Position numbers and translations under genes: made by a program. Under the pieces are notes generated by a model. It was given only the letters and a program-made list of their open reading frames with translations, did no database searches and was not told the origin of the DNA. A stretch of DNA of 64,000 nt. Origin: Exophiala sp. HKRS030. Its lineage: Eukaryota; Ascomycota; Eurotiomycetes; Chaetothyriales; Herpotrichiellaceae. The DNA is taken from the NCBI GenBank assembly GCA_023897205.1, contig JAHWDD010000004.1, positions 1,798,001 to 1,862,000 on the forward strand, read 5' to 3'. This document shows positions 1-10,919 of the stretch, piece by piece (within the stretch, counting starts at the first letter, position 1; the number at the start of each line of letters is the position of its first letter).

Positions 1-1325
1 CCTCCAAACTTGCTACCCGATGCTGACCGTTCCAGCGCGGCTCCAGCTGCAGCAACCTTGGCTAATCGTTCTTTTTGAGCTGCCTGACGAGGATACAATG
101 CGGCAAACCCGTATTTCTCCTCGGCCATGCGCGCAAAGTTGATGATCCGATTCTCCGGGTCTTTCAAGTCAATGTGTAGAACAATACTTGGAGCTTTACC
201 TGTGCCGTTAGATGCGACATCCAGTGCAGAATCTCCTCCGAAGAGACTGGCAGACAGTAAACCAGATCCTGGTGGGGGAGGTGGTGGTGCTTCCTTGGCT
301 CGGGTGGGCTTCGGTGACGTGGCACGCGTAGGAGCTTCCGACGGCGATTTCTTTACCATGGTCTTTTTGGGTAGCGGGGGTTCGACGACGACGGGATCGA
401 GGTCCATGGCGGATGTCTGGCCGTTCACGATCGGTGAACGAGAGACATGGTTCTCGTGGTGACTCAAACTTGACACGGTCAAAGGTGATCGATTGACGAG
501 TGTTGTCGCTGGGCCGAAGGCTGGTTCCGCTGGTGGATCAATTATACTCGAAATAGTCGGAGAAGTACTAGGATTGTAGAGTGGCCTGGGAGGAGTATGT
601 AGATGCTGGGTGCTCGGGGATTCGACCGGGGTGGGATCAACGAGATGAGATATTGTCATGGATCGGATTGGGTCGTACATGGCGGAGGAGCGTGGAGGAG
701 GTGGAGGCGGTGCTGTAGTGACATTGCGATTGTAGTCAAAGGCGCGGTTCGAGGACAAATGTGGAGGAGTACTGAGTGCTGAAGTTTCCTGAATCGGGCT
801 GGTTTGAGCAAGACTCGAAGGTTCATCTTTGCGAGGGGGTTCGTGGGGAGGGGTTGCGAATGCTACCGGTTGGACGAGGGTAGATGATTGTAGTCCCGGA
901 TTTACAGGTTGCGAGAGGTGGATGGTGCTGTTTTCGTCGAGTTGTTCCAACTTGGGCTTCTTTCGAGAAGAAGTTGTAGCGGCGGCTGATGAAGCACCGC
1001 GTGGCTTGCGGGGAGCGCGTTCTTTCTTCTCCACCACGGATTCGTTGGTGGCCGAGGGATCCCGCTTCTTGCGCGGTTTAGAGGTGCGGGTTTTGGCTGT
1101 CGTGGCTGGTGATGCTCCGCTGGCTTGGCGACTGCCTGCACTTGTGGCTGGTGTAGGCAAGGTATGTCGGACTGCCGAATTGCCTGCAACACCTTGGCCT
1201 CGCCCAAGCCCAGCGTCGGTATTATGATGAGCAAGGTAGCTTAGAGGCACGGGAGGGTTCTCTGCATCGCTGGGTGGTGCACTAGAGAGATCGTTGGACG
1301 AACTTCGCCCGTCAATAACATCCAT
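1..1325 (-). CDS. HPC2: HPC2/ubinuclein-like histone transcription regulator, 5' part (runs off window)
   Basis: An open frame reads without a stop from an ATG at 1325 to the window edge (about 441 residues), with an in-frame stop just upstream of that ATG. The product starts with a disordered Ser/Pro/Thr-rich tail. A Lys/Arg-rich stretch with AT-hook-like RKP patches lies near residues 75-110, and two polyproline runs follow. The last about 65 visible residues (positions 4-200) change to a conserved-looking helical segment with the motif FARMAEEKYGFAALYPR, followed by an Ala/Glu-rich helix. That segment resembles the conserved block of fungal Hpc2 proteins, subunits of the HIR histone chaperone complex in the nucleus. 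The Hpc2-related HUN domain itself would lie outside the window. The gene is divergent from the RPAP1-like gene, with 2.2 kb between. The family call rests on memory of the motif. The reading frame is secure. Confidence 0.6.
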   Translation of the reverse strand, partial: MDVIDGRSSSNDLSSAPPSDAENPPVPLSYLAHHNTDAGLGRGQGVAGNSAVRHTLPTPATSAGSRQASGASPATTAKTRTSKPRKKRDPSATNESVVEKKERAPRKPRGASSAAATTSSRKKPKLEQLDENSTIHLSQPVNPGLQSSTLVQPVAFATPPHEPPRKDEPSSLAQTSPIQETSALSTPPHLSSNRAFDYNRNVTTAPPPPPPRSSAMYDPIRSMTISHLVDPTPVESPSTQHLHTPPRPLYNPSTSPTISSIIDPPAEPAFGPATTLVNRSPLTVSSLSHHENHVSRSPIVNGQTSAMDLDPVVVEPPLPKKTMVKKSPSEAPTRATSPKPTRAKEAPPPPPPGSGLLSASLFGGDSALDVASNGTGKAPSIVLHIDLKDPENRIINFARMAEEKYGFAALYPRQAAQKERLAKVAAAGAALERSASGSKFG

Positions 1326-3484
1326 TCCGAGGAAGATAGATTTGGTGCTCGTCTATCGGATGCACCTTCAGGCGATGAGGACAAAACCGTTGCGTGAAAG
1401 CTCAAAAAAGAGCTCGTTGTCATTCGACTGTGATGAGATGATGTTTTGTTGCAGATTTGTAGACGACGAGGCGGTTAATGGATGAATGAGTGGTGGGCAG
1501 AAAGTGCGTGAGTGATGGATGGCAAGACGAGATTGTCGGAATTGGGAAGTGGACGATCAGAAAAATGCAAACTTCAAAGGTGTTGTGTGATTCATCGGGT
1601 TCTTCTCGCCGAGTAGGGTGGCAGCAAAGCGGCGACGTTGGGACGAGATGGTGATGATTACGTGTATAGAGAACCAGGTGAACTTGGCGAGCAAGGCAAG
1701 GCGGAGAACGTAGAGAATGGCGATGGGATGATGTCGAGGGTTGTTGGTGGAGGGAAGGGTGACGAGAAAAGAGGGAGCGCGTAGAAGAGTAGGATGAGAA
1801 GGATATAAGTAGAAGTGAAAAATGCACAAGATTTATCGGTAGCAGATGATCCTAAATTCAACAGGAGGAAACGGAAGCACGGGAATGACAGCTGAATACG
1901 ACGGGCACAGCAGATTGGAAAAAGAGCAGTGGGAGGGAGAAGAGACGGAGAAGGGAAGGGAGAACAGCGAAGAGTGCAGAGTCACGGCCAGAGGCGAAAT
2001 GAGCATGACAGACAAGCAGAGTCAAGAGGAGAGAAGAGGAGAGAAAGTGGATAAGGTGAAGGTGATGGAAAGCCCGCAGGCAATTCCAAGTTGACAACGT
2101 TGATGGCGACAAAAGCTAGACGACAGAAGACAGAAAAGCGAAACAAGCAAAGACAGCAAAAGGGCAAAAGGGCAAAGGGCAGGCAAAAGGACGCCATAGC
2201 AAATGGGATGATGGGAACATGGGAACATGGCAACATGGTGATAGGGGGAGTGCCAAAGGAACAACTAAGTGGTAGGGCAGGACAAGAAGGGACCGAGAGG
2301 CTATCAAAGGTCAAGCATCATGATTATGGGGATGGGTGACCGAGAGCGAGAGCGACAGCGACAGCGTGGGCGCGGGCGTGTTTGCCCCGAGTATGAGTGA
2401 GTATTTGGGACTATTGGCGACGAGGACAAGCTGGGCTATAACTATGAGCAGTGAACAAAGCATTTTATCAAACGAGATCAAGACTAAGATCAGCTGCAGC
2501 GGTTGGAGCCATGGGATGGATACGGAGTGCAGTGTGCGAAAGAGCCTGAGAGCCGGAGAGGACATACCCGTTACAGCATTATTAGTAGCCCATGCGTGCC
2601 CATGTCTCCAGTAGTCTCCCCCAGTTCTGCTCTTTTCGTGGGAAATGCCAACTAACCAACCCACTAGTGAGTGATTTATGCCGTATTTGGTTAGTTAGTG
2701 ATAGAATATGCGGGTAGGCCAGAATGCCAGTTGACCGTGCTTGACCTTTGTTGGGTGCTTGTCATGCCTTGGCCAATCACACGTGGCCATTGCTTCAAAA
2801 TGCAGCCACCGCCACGGGGGTTCGGTTAGTGATCGGCTCCTCGATCGCCACAGACTTCTGGAACTCCGTTTCAAAACCTGCGTTTCAAGTTTCAAATCGT
2901 CTTCAAGAGGCCATTTCCTCACACTCTCACGTCGATCTGACACAACAAGAGGCACGTGTTTGTTCCACGCGAACTTATGGGTTGGCCCTATCGATGACCC
3001 TTTGCTCGAAAAGCAGGCGCTCTAGAATCGAAGCCTCCTCTCGTAGATCCGATGTCTTCCTGGGCGGTATGCGAGTTTCTCTTTGAAATTAACTCGGAAG
3101 TGCACAGATAGAGAGCGGCGGCAAGAGGTTCCACTCATTCTAGGATCTTACCATGTGTCTCATGCGCACGTTGGGCGTGCACGTTATATTTTCGTTGTAT
3201 CTCGCAAGCTACGAAATCACATTTGAAGCAGGACAAAGTGAGCTGGCCACGGCTAGTCTAGACCTAAAATGGATGACACGATGGTTAACCTTATATTTAT
3301 TCTTGGCACAAGAGTTTTGCGCCACCATCGAGGTCCTGCCTTGCCGAGCCGCTATCTCGTGGGCGTGACCCAGCGCTAGATCTCCAACTGCTACCTACTC
3401 CGTACATTAGGTATATTTGCCTGCGGCAAACAAAAACACTTGAACTTTTCCCCGTCACTGTCCACAGGACCATCGCACATCAAC
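1326..3484. other. Intergenic, CT/GA-biased divergent promoter region
   Basis: No supportable gene. Between about 1,400 and 2,340 the minus strand is strongly pyrimidine-rich, which fits the 5' leader and promoter of the HPC2-like gene. Several overlapping open frames here are low-complexity by-products of that bias. The part next to 3,485 belongs to the promoter of the RPAP1-like gene. Confidence 0.6.
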
Positions 3485-4753
3485 ATGGCACTCAGAGGTC
3501 AACGCTTCGAGCTCGACCTGGATGCAGATGATTTCAAGGTAAATCCCTTCGACAACGCTGATAGAAATTCCCATCCTCCCGACCCCATCCCCTTCATCAA
3601 AGAGATTCAAGAAAACGAAGCCGACTCGCTACCGCCTGCACCTTCATTCAAGTCCAATCAATCAGGGTTTCCCGCACATAAACCTCGCCGCAATGTGTCC
3701 TCTTTCAAGAGAACTCAGCAGGCCAGCAGGGCCAGTGTCCATCCCTCGACATCAAACGCACGAGAACCCTCAGACCGAGCAATTATTAATCAGCTGGAGA
3801 AAAAGTATGCTCAGGATCCAGAAACAAATCAAAAGGCGGAGATAGACGAGGAGAACAAGAGACGCATAGCTCAAATGTCTGTTGAAGATATCGAGGAAGC
3901 CAGGGCCGAATTACTCGCAAACCTCAACCCTGCTTTCGTCGATCGTTTGCTCAAGAGGGCCAATTTGGATGATCAGTCTTCTAACCAGGCGCCATGGCCT
4001 GAAGACGATCCCGATAGCACTGTCCCCATGGGCCCGTCTGTAGGCGACAAAAATACTGAGTTAAATTCAATTGAAAGCAGTCAACCTTCTGTTACAGCCC
4101 CTACAACGCATCCTCCCACATCGTCACTTCATTTTCCACAGCCACCTCGATCCAAAGATGACTATGTTCCTTTAGACTCAAATGACACATCCTTTCTATC
4201 TGATCTCAAAGATCACTATTTTCCAGACCTTCCCCACGACCCTTCTACCTTGTCTTGGCTTCAAGATCCTACCGAAGAAGAAAATGCAAAGTCCTTGTAC
4301 AACCCAGAAAAAGAGTCCTTCCTTGCATCGGCTCTTCGATTTGGTTTCAATGGACGTCTCATTCCACCCAAGGAAAGCTTAGAAATTGATGTCAAGAAGG
4401 GCCTTCATCATCACGGTGATGCCCCCAACAGTGCCGGCTACACGATTCCAGAGCTTTCACTTCTAGCAAGATCCACCCTTCCCAACCAAAGATGCGTGGC
4501 CTATCAAATTCTGGGTCGGATATTGTATCGGCTGGGCAAGGGTGATTTCGGTCCTCGTGGAAGTGAGCTCCAAGAAGCCTTGTGGTCCGTTATTGAAAAG
4601 GAAAAACCCATCGAGGTTATGTTGAGTGAGGCCAACCGTCAATCAGGCCATGCCAGCGCCAAATCCCATGCTACTGAAGCGTTATGGCTTTGGAGACATG
4701 GCGGAGGAGGTGATCGAGGGGTATTGAAACCTGGTCAGAATTTGGCCAAGTGA
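3485..4753 (+). CDS. RBA50: RPAP1/Rba50-like RNA polymerase II-associated protein, left copy
   Basis: Single-exon gene of 422 aa starting at the ATG at 3485. RPAP1 proteins are thought to help assemble RNA polymerase II and bring it into the nucleus. Two conserved regions are visible. An RPAP1 N-terminal block lies near residues 100-165, with the ENKRRIAQMSVEDIEEAR helix and the LNPAFVDRLLKRA motif. An RPAP1 C-terminal block lies near residues 275-355, with LRFGFNGRLIPP and GLHHHGD and then a TLPNQR segment. Between them is an acidic, proline-rich linker. The protein is close to the 416-aa minus-strand copy at 61,930-63,180 over its whole length. RPAP1 is normally single-copy, so two full-length copies in one window are unusual. 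Both keep the same C-terminal ending around LKPGQ.LAK. No frameshift is seen. Confidence 0.88.
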   Translation: MALRGQRFELDLDADDFKVNPFDNADRNSHPPDPIPFIKEIQENEADSLPPAPSFKSNQSGFPAHKPRRNVSSFKRTQQASRASVHPSTSNAREPSDRAIINQLEKKYAQDPETNQKAEIDEENKRRIAQMSVEDIEEARAELLANLNPAFVDRLLKRANLDDQSSNQAPWPEDDPDSTVPMGPSVGDKNTELNSIESSQPSVTAPTTHPPTSSLHFPQPPRSKDDYVPLDSNDTSFLSDLKDHYFPDLPHDPSTLSWLQDPTEEENAKSLYNPEKESFLASALRFGFNGRLIPPKESLEIDVKKGLHHHGDAPNSAGYTIPELSLLARSTLPNQRCVAYQILGRILYRLGKGDFGPRGSELQEALWSVIEKEKPIEVMLSEANRQSGHASAKSHATEALWLWRHGGGGDRGVLKPGQNLAK

Positions 4754-5742
4754 CTGGCCACGCATGGTTTGATGCTGGCAGGTCACGATGCAAGAGTTCC
4801 ATAGAGAACAATCCTAATGGCTTACAACCAGTCCTTCGGCTCCCGGTTTCTCCGACCACCTGTTCCATCCTTCATGACCGCATGGGTGAATGATTACTGC
4901 TTGGTAAAGGAGTACCAATGAGACTGCTATGTCGAGCGCTTGCAATGTGTAACAAGAGTAGAACTCCTACGGGTGGGAATTAGGCTGTTTCTTCTCTCGG
5001 CGACTAAAGAATATCTCGGTATTCCGTCAAAGACATTGATCACCGTGGACAACTGCATAAGACCCCAGTCATCTTCAGCTTCGGAAGAACGCTTATCGCA
5101 TGAACATCCGCCTAAGAAAGGTTTCTACTGCATAGGGCACCATTATGTAACGATGGGTCCCGAAGCAAGGAGGCTGAAGGAGTTTGGACCAGATCTATTC
5201 CGTACGACGATGATGAGGTGCATGGCTTGAAGGGACATGAGTGATATTTGCGGTGTGCTTTAAGCTGCAGCCTGCAGGCACGATTGTACAAAGTTACAAG
5301 CGTCCTGACTAGTTGGTTAGGCTCCTGCAGGATTGGTGATACGCAACCACGAATCTGCTGGCACTTCGCCGTTTGCAGTTTAAACCCCGCGAGTCCACGT
5401 ACGCAGATTCCCGCGGGCCCCATGGCACGATCTTGTAGGGCCAGTGAAGCCCAATGAGGGCCTAGGCAAGGCCTCACAGTCAGGGCGAACCAATTGACAA
5501 CGGAGGCACCCATTCGTCCGAATCCGAGCTCCACGGACCAAGATGTGGAGCACGTTTCAAGCGACATAATCAGGCATGGTACTTATCATGGGACTCAGCT
5601 CATTAATTCCCTTTCGAGAGTGTATATAAGAAACCGAAATGCTGCAATCATCCAACATGCCATCATCATCTCTCATCTCGGTCCTCCACATCGGTCCAAT
5701 TCTTCACCAAGCTAGACCTCTCAACTTTAACAACCACCCACC
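4754..5742. other. Intergenic between RPAP1-left and SDR-left
   Basis: No supportable gene. It holds the 3' flank of the RPAP1-like gene and, in the last about 200 bp, the SDR promoter with a TATA box. Confidence 0.6.
5623..5630 (+). promoter_or_regulatory. TATA box of SDR-left
   Basis: TATATAAG lies 120 bp upstream of the SDR start codon at 5743 and is followed by a pyrimidine-rich leader with a CCACC context just before the ATG. Confidence 0.6.
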
Positions 5743-6621
5743 ATGCCACGAACCGTGTTGATCACCGGATGCTCTGACGGCGGCCTCGGGGCAGCGCTCG
5801 CCATTGCCTTTCACAAGCACGGCGATCGAGTCTTAGCGACAGCTCGTAACCCGTCGAAGATGACCCACCTGAAATCCCAAGGTATCGAGACGTTAGCGCT
5901 CGACGTCCTCTCGGAAGAGTCGCTGCAAGCCGCCGTCAAGGAAGTGTCGCAGCTCACCAACAACTCGCTCGACGTGCTCATCAACAACGCCGGCAACGGC
6001 TATGCGATCCCGCTGCTCGACGCCAAGATCTCCGACATCCAGGACGTGTTCAACCTCAACGTCTTCTCTTTGCTGCGCACAACGCAGGTCTTCTTCCCAC
6101 TGCTACGCAACTCCCAGGTCGGCGGCCTGGTGGTCAACAACACATCGGTCGCGAGCGTGGTGACAGTACCCTTCCAAATCCCCTACGGTGCATCCAAGGC
6201 GGCCGCCGCGACCTTCTCCGACGGTCTACGTCTGGAACTCGAGCCCTTCGGCATCAAAGTCGTCGACCTCAAGACCGGCGCCGTCAAGTCCAACTTCTTC
6301 ACCAACACCGCCGGCGCCGGCGGCGAGTTGCCCAAGATCCCCCAGTCCTCGCTGTACCAGCCCGCGGCTGACAAGATCAACGCCTTCTTGGGCGGCGAAG
6401 GGACTCATCTCGTGCCTGCAGATGCCTGGGCCGCCAAGATCGTCAAGGACCTCAGCACTTCAAGGCCTTCCGCCCGTATCTGGCGTGGTGGCTCGGCGTT
6501 CATGGTCTGGCTGTCGACTTTCCTGCCCCATGGAACCTTGGACGGAATGATCAAGAAGATGTCCGGGTTGGATGTACTTGATGCTAAACTCAAGGCCCAA
6601 AGAAAGCAGAAGACGAAGTAG
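5743..6621 (+). CDS. Short-chain dehydrogenase/reductase, AYR1-like, left copy
   Basis: Intronless gene of 292 aa for a classical NAD(P)-dependent SDR. The Rossmann motif TGCSDGGLG lies at residues 8-16, NNAG near 85, and the catalytic Tyr148-x-x-x-Lys152 pair in PYGASK. An Asn/Ser-containing VNNTSVAS strand precedes it. The closest family I recognise is fungal 1-acyl-dihydroxyacetone-phosphate reductase (Ayr1) and its relatives; the substrate cannot be read from sequence. The C-terminal tail is basic (KAQRKQKTK) after a hydrophobic segment, compatible with membrane or lipid-droplet association. It is convergent with ABC-left, 250 bp apart. The right-arm paralog has exactly the same length (292 aa) but carries one intron. 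Third codon positions are GC-rich compared with the RPAP1 neighbour. Confidence 0.85.
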   Translation: MPRTVLITGCSDGGLGAALAIAFHKHGDRVLATARNPSKMTHLKSQGIETLALDVLSEESLQAAVKEVSQLTNNSLDVLINNAGNGYAIPLLDAKISDIQDVFNLNVFSLLRTTQVFFPLLRNSQVGGLVVNNTSVASVVTVPFQIPYGASKAAAATFSDGLRLELEPFGIKVVDLKTGAVKSNFFTNTAGAGGELPKIPQSSLYQPAADKINAFLGGEGTHLVPADAWAAKIVKDLSTSRPSARIWRGGSAFMVWLSTFLPHGTLDGMIKKMSGLDVLDAKLKAQRKQKTK

Positions 6622-6871
6622 AGAGGAGTTGTAAAGACGGGGCCGTCTTTCCTTGTTCTTGTATCATTAATCCAGCCACTGAAGCGAAACCCAGGTCTAC
6701 TAGATGGTTGTGGAAATTCATCTGTGCATACCTTGTTGCTAGAACCAATATCTCTACCATTTTCAAGTTCAGTTTCGTGTGGTTTTGGGGAAATTTGCAA
6801 CGTGTTCGACCAACTTCGTATGATTTCCCTTGGAGCCCACGTTCGCGTCCTGTAGTTCTTCCATGCTGGGC

Positions 6872-9800
6872 TCATTTTCGCCCAATCAATCGCGATCCTT
6901 GGACCCATAGAGCCTTCCAATCCGCCCTTCTGATCCGAAGCCCAATATAGGCGAGCAGTCGATATCCAACGGTGACACCCAACAGTGCAATCGCGTACTT
7001 GGTCGTATCGACATTGAGCTTGTACAGATCCAACACCTGCTCGCCCGTCTCGATGGGACAGCGACCATCACCCAACCTCTGCTCCGAATTGCAAGTGAAG
7101 TCTATCCCGCGGAGACTGTAGCTCAGTAAAGCACCAACCTGCCATTTGATCGGGCTGATGTAGTTGACTCCCGCCAGGAATTTATCCACGCCGATGCTCA
7201 ACACACCGCCGAGATGCACTGAGATCGACAGCACAACACTCATGACACTGACGGCCAGGCCCGTGTGCGAGAACATGGTCAAGAACAAAATGCCGAAACT
7301 CTCTCCACACGAGACGACGGCGAATGCGGAAAAGGACATGAGGAAGAACAGACTTGCTGTTCGAGGTAGGCCGACGGCGAACACGGTGAGGAGGCTGAAG
7401 AGCAACGACGCGATGATTTCCATCGGTATCTCCAGTGCCGAGTAGTACAGGAAGAAGGCTTCCAGTGGATACGTGCCATCGCGGTCTTCGTGGTAGTACA
7501 GGTCGCGCTCAGAGGGCCACATGGCGATGCTGTTGAGCATGCCAACGAAGAACATACTAGACATGGCCTGGACATAGCCGACTCGCGTCTGGACCGAGTA
7601 GTAGTCGTTCTGGAGAGGTGCGAAGAAAGCTGCAAGCACGATTCCAAGTCCCACAAGTTGACTGATGCGTCCAGTGAGCAAGTTGGGTTGTCGGCGAAGA
7701 TTGATGATGCCACGTTGTGTCAAGATTGGGAACGCACGAGTGAAGGAGAGCGGGGTCCGTCGATAGACTCCGAGGGCTGCTGGTAGATCGAGATGTTTCT
7801 CGTCGACTGAACCAGGAACACCGGGGTTATCCTGCTCAACGGCAGTGATCGGGTCAGCTGCTTGCGCAGGGGCTAAGGCGGTGGTGCTCTGCGTCTTCAG
7901 TGCTTGGGGCGTGCCATCAGCTATCAGATCGAGCGCAAAATCTGCCGGATTGGCTGAATCAGGGCATGCAAAGCCTTGCTTCTCGAAGTGGCTGAGGAGG
8001 TTGGACACAAGCCCCGTGTAGACGACATCACCGCCTTTGGCGAGCAAGAGTATTCCACCGAACTGCTTGAACATGTCTGACCGCGGCTGATGGATGGAGA
8101 AAATAATGGTTCGTCCTTCATCTGCAAGGCCTTTGAGAACTTCAATGATAGAATATGCTGTAAAGGCGTCCAGGCCCGACGTGGGCTCGTCTAGTAGCAA
8201 CACCCTCGGATCGGTAAGGATTTGTATGGCAATGGAAACACGACGCTTCTCACCACCACTGATGCCTTTGACCAGCTCACTCCCAATCAGGGTGTCTGCG
8301 CAGTCTTTCAGACCAAGCTTCAAAAGCACAGATTCCGCACGTTGGATCTTCTGCTCATGAGTTAAGAATGTTGGCAATCGTAGACGAGCGGCAAAATGTA
8401 ATGTTTCTCGTACGGTAAGTGATGACAGCAGTCCCCCATCGTCTTGCGGTACGTATGAACATATAGAGGTTACAACATCGTCCGTGACAGTGGCTCCGTT
8501 GAGGAGCATTGTCCCAGCAGGCATATATCTGACCAGAGAGGAGTTGTAAAGCCTCCGCGCCATAGCATTCAGGCAAGAAGACTTTCCCGATCCCGATGGA
8601 CCCATTACCACATTTAGTACTCCTGGTTTGAATGTAGTGTCGATGGGTTGAAAGATGCGCTTGATCACATTATCGCTGAATGGGCGCTTTAACTCTACTT
8701 CCAATGCGAAGTGATTCAATGTGACTGTGATCGTCTGTTCATCGCCTGGCCGTCGTTCGACTTGTACTGCATCAGCCGTGTCTGGCGCTTCACTGCCGTG
8801 GACCTTGGCCATTTCGACTTCAGTCGTTTGTAGTTGAAGCACAACCCCGACAGAATGAAGAAGAAGATGACAAATGCAAAGAGTGCGAGTATCGGCCGCC
8901 ATAACCAATTGTTTGGAAGATGGAGGGATTGTAAAATGTAGGATCCAACATATTCGATGCAAAGGGGGTCACTTGGCCCACCCTGGCTTGGGCAATCGTA
9001 GAAATGTCCCTCGAACTCGTTCGTGCAGAGAGCGCCAAAGGCGTAGAACTTTATATCGGTCAGAACAGGCTGCGGTGGTTAGAACTCAGAGTCTTAGGCA
9101 TGCTTACCGTATACGCCGTCCATTTGATCCAACGTAGCCAAACCGATATGGAACGTGTATTTATAAAAAAGCCGCATGCCATCGTTTGAAGTGTGAAGGA
9201 GAGATTCGCGATAAGCGATGCGAGCATAAATTGTCGATTTAGAGCCACACACACCGTAGCTAGATTGACCGCCACCAGGTGCAGCAAGAGTTGGATGGAA
9301 AAGAAGACAAAAAACTGGTCAGCATCGGTGCGAAACCCGGCCATGAAGTAGAAAATGATAGAGTAGAAGAAGGGAACCGGTAGATCCTCCAGGACGAATC
9401 GTGCTGCTCTTCTGCTAATGATAAAGCTGATTGGTTTAACAACACCCTCAATGCGCTCTCGATCGTATATTTCGATGTCGATTGTCAGGCGGTATGTCTC
9501 GAACAAGAGAATCAGATATCCTTGCAAAGCACAGGCAGAATACATTGCACCTTGTCGGCTGCGAATGCCGGATAGATCGGTTCCAAGTTGATAGAAAATC
9601 CAGCCACTCATGATTCCCATACTCAGTGATTCCACCATGCTAGCCAGGAGACCGAGTCGGTCGCGACAGGTGACCACGAATGTTCTTCTCATGTGGACGA
9701 GGACTTGATACCAGAGTTCCTTGGGTAGGCTATCCGCTGACCCTCCTAATTTACCTACGGAGGTCTCTCCAGGAGTAGCTAGCTCTATCGGGGCGAAGAC

Positions 9801-10919
9801 ACTCGACCTGGTAGTTCTCCAGGCCTCTTGAAGTTGTTGAACACGACGGAGAGAGGTAGTCTCAAGATCTCGAGATCGAAGATCAACAGCAGCGAGATCG
9901 ATGACGAAGTCAAAAGGGTTGAAGAATTGAGGCATCTTGTGTCCAATTTGCTCAAAATATGCTAGGCATCCATGAACCGGGCCTGAATATACGGGCGAAC
10001 CCCTTGAAAGGAGAACAAGGTTGTCGACAAGAGTCCAAATTTCAGATCGCGGCTGATGGACTTCAACTCGTCGATTAATAGATGTCAAACCCAGATGGAA
10101 GGATAAACTTACTTGTCATCACGACGGTCTTGCCTCGAGTCGCAAGAGCTTTCAAGGTTCGAACAACTTGAATTGCCGAGGCGGCATCTAGCCCTGTTGT
10201 CGGTTCGTCCAGTATCAGAATTGGTTGGTCAGCAAGCAATTGAACTCCAATGCTTGTCCTCCTCTTCTCTCCACCGCTGCAGCCTTTATGGGCGTCGTCT
10301 CCTATCCTTGTATCGGCACAGTTCTGCAGTCCAAGGTCTGCAATAACATTCTCAACCATGACTTGCCGCTCAGCCTTCGAGCTATTTGCAGAAAGTCTGA
10401 GATCGGCCGCATATTGCAGAGTCTCCCGAACTGTTAATGTCGGAAGTAATACGTCTTGTTGAAGGACATAAGCCATGCCTATACTTTCGTGTGATCCATG
10501 GTCCACCGGATCGTAGGATACTGTGCCAGAGCGCTGAAAAGCCTTATCCTTGACACGGTCGGACACAATGTTGAGTAACGTGGTCTTTCCACTTCCACTA
10601 GCCCCAATGATCGCAGTCAAGCTACGCGCTGGGAAATCTGCCGACACATCTTTGAGAATGTGTTTGACCGGAGGTTTTGCTCCCTTAAGAACCGAGCTTT
10701 AAATATCTCGGCCGTGGAAAAGGGTGACAACGTTGCCGGATCAAGAGTGACAGATATGTTTCGCACTTTAACTTCGACAAGTCGTTGATCAACACCTAAT
10801 CGCAGCTCATCATGTCTCTCCCGGTAGGACTCAGGATCGTGTTGAGCAATACTTTCTTCGACGCTCTGGGCTTCGGCGGTCTTTTGGCCGATATCTTCGG
10901 CTGCCTTCTCATTCGCCAT
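6872..10919 (-). CDS. Full-size ABCG (White-type) exporter, left copy, two single-base frameshifts
   Basis: Layout is NBD1-TMD1-NBD2-TMD2, about 1,312 aa by splicing 10919-10113, 10060-9108 and 9048-6872. NBD1 has GASGSGKTT, a CSGGEKRRTS signature and LILDEPTTGLDA. NBD2 has GPSGSGKSS, ISGGEKRRVS and LLLDEPTSGLDA. Each half ends in an ABC-2 membrane domain of about six segments. It looks like two fused White-type half transporters, so export of lipids, pigments or drugs across the plasma membrane is likely. The reading frame breaks twice: near 10,692, before NBD1, and near 8,845-8,848, between TMD1 and NBD2. In both places adding one G to a G run (minus strand) restores colinearity with the right copy. 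The intron at 9049-9107 is absent from the right copy. The gene is divergent from MFS-left. The family call is sure; the functional state depends on whether the frameshifts are real. Confidence 0.85.

Noticed and set aside
1420..2664. Several open frames of 60-135 codons on the minus strand
   Set aside because: Low-complexity Ser/Pro/Leu-rich translations of a pyrimidine-rich promoter region.
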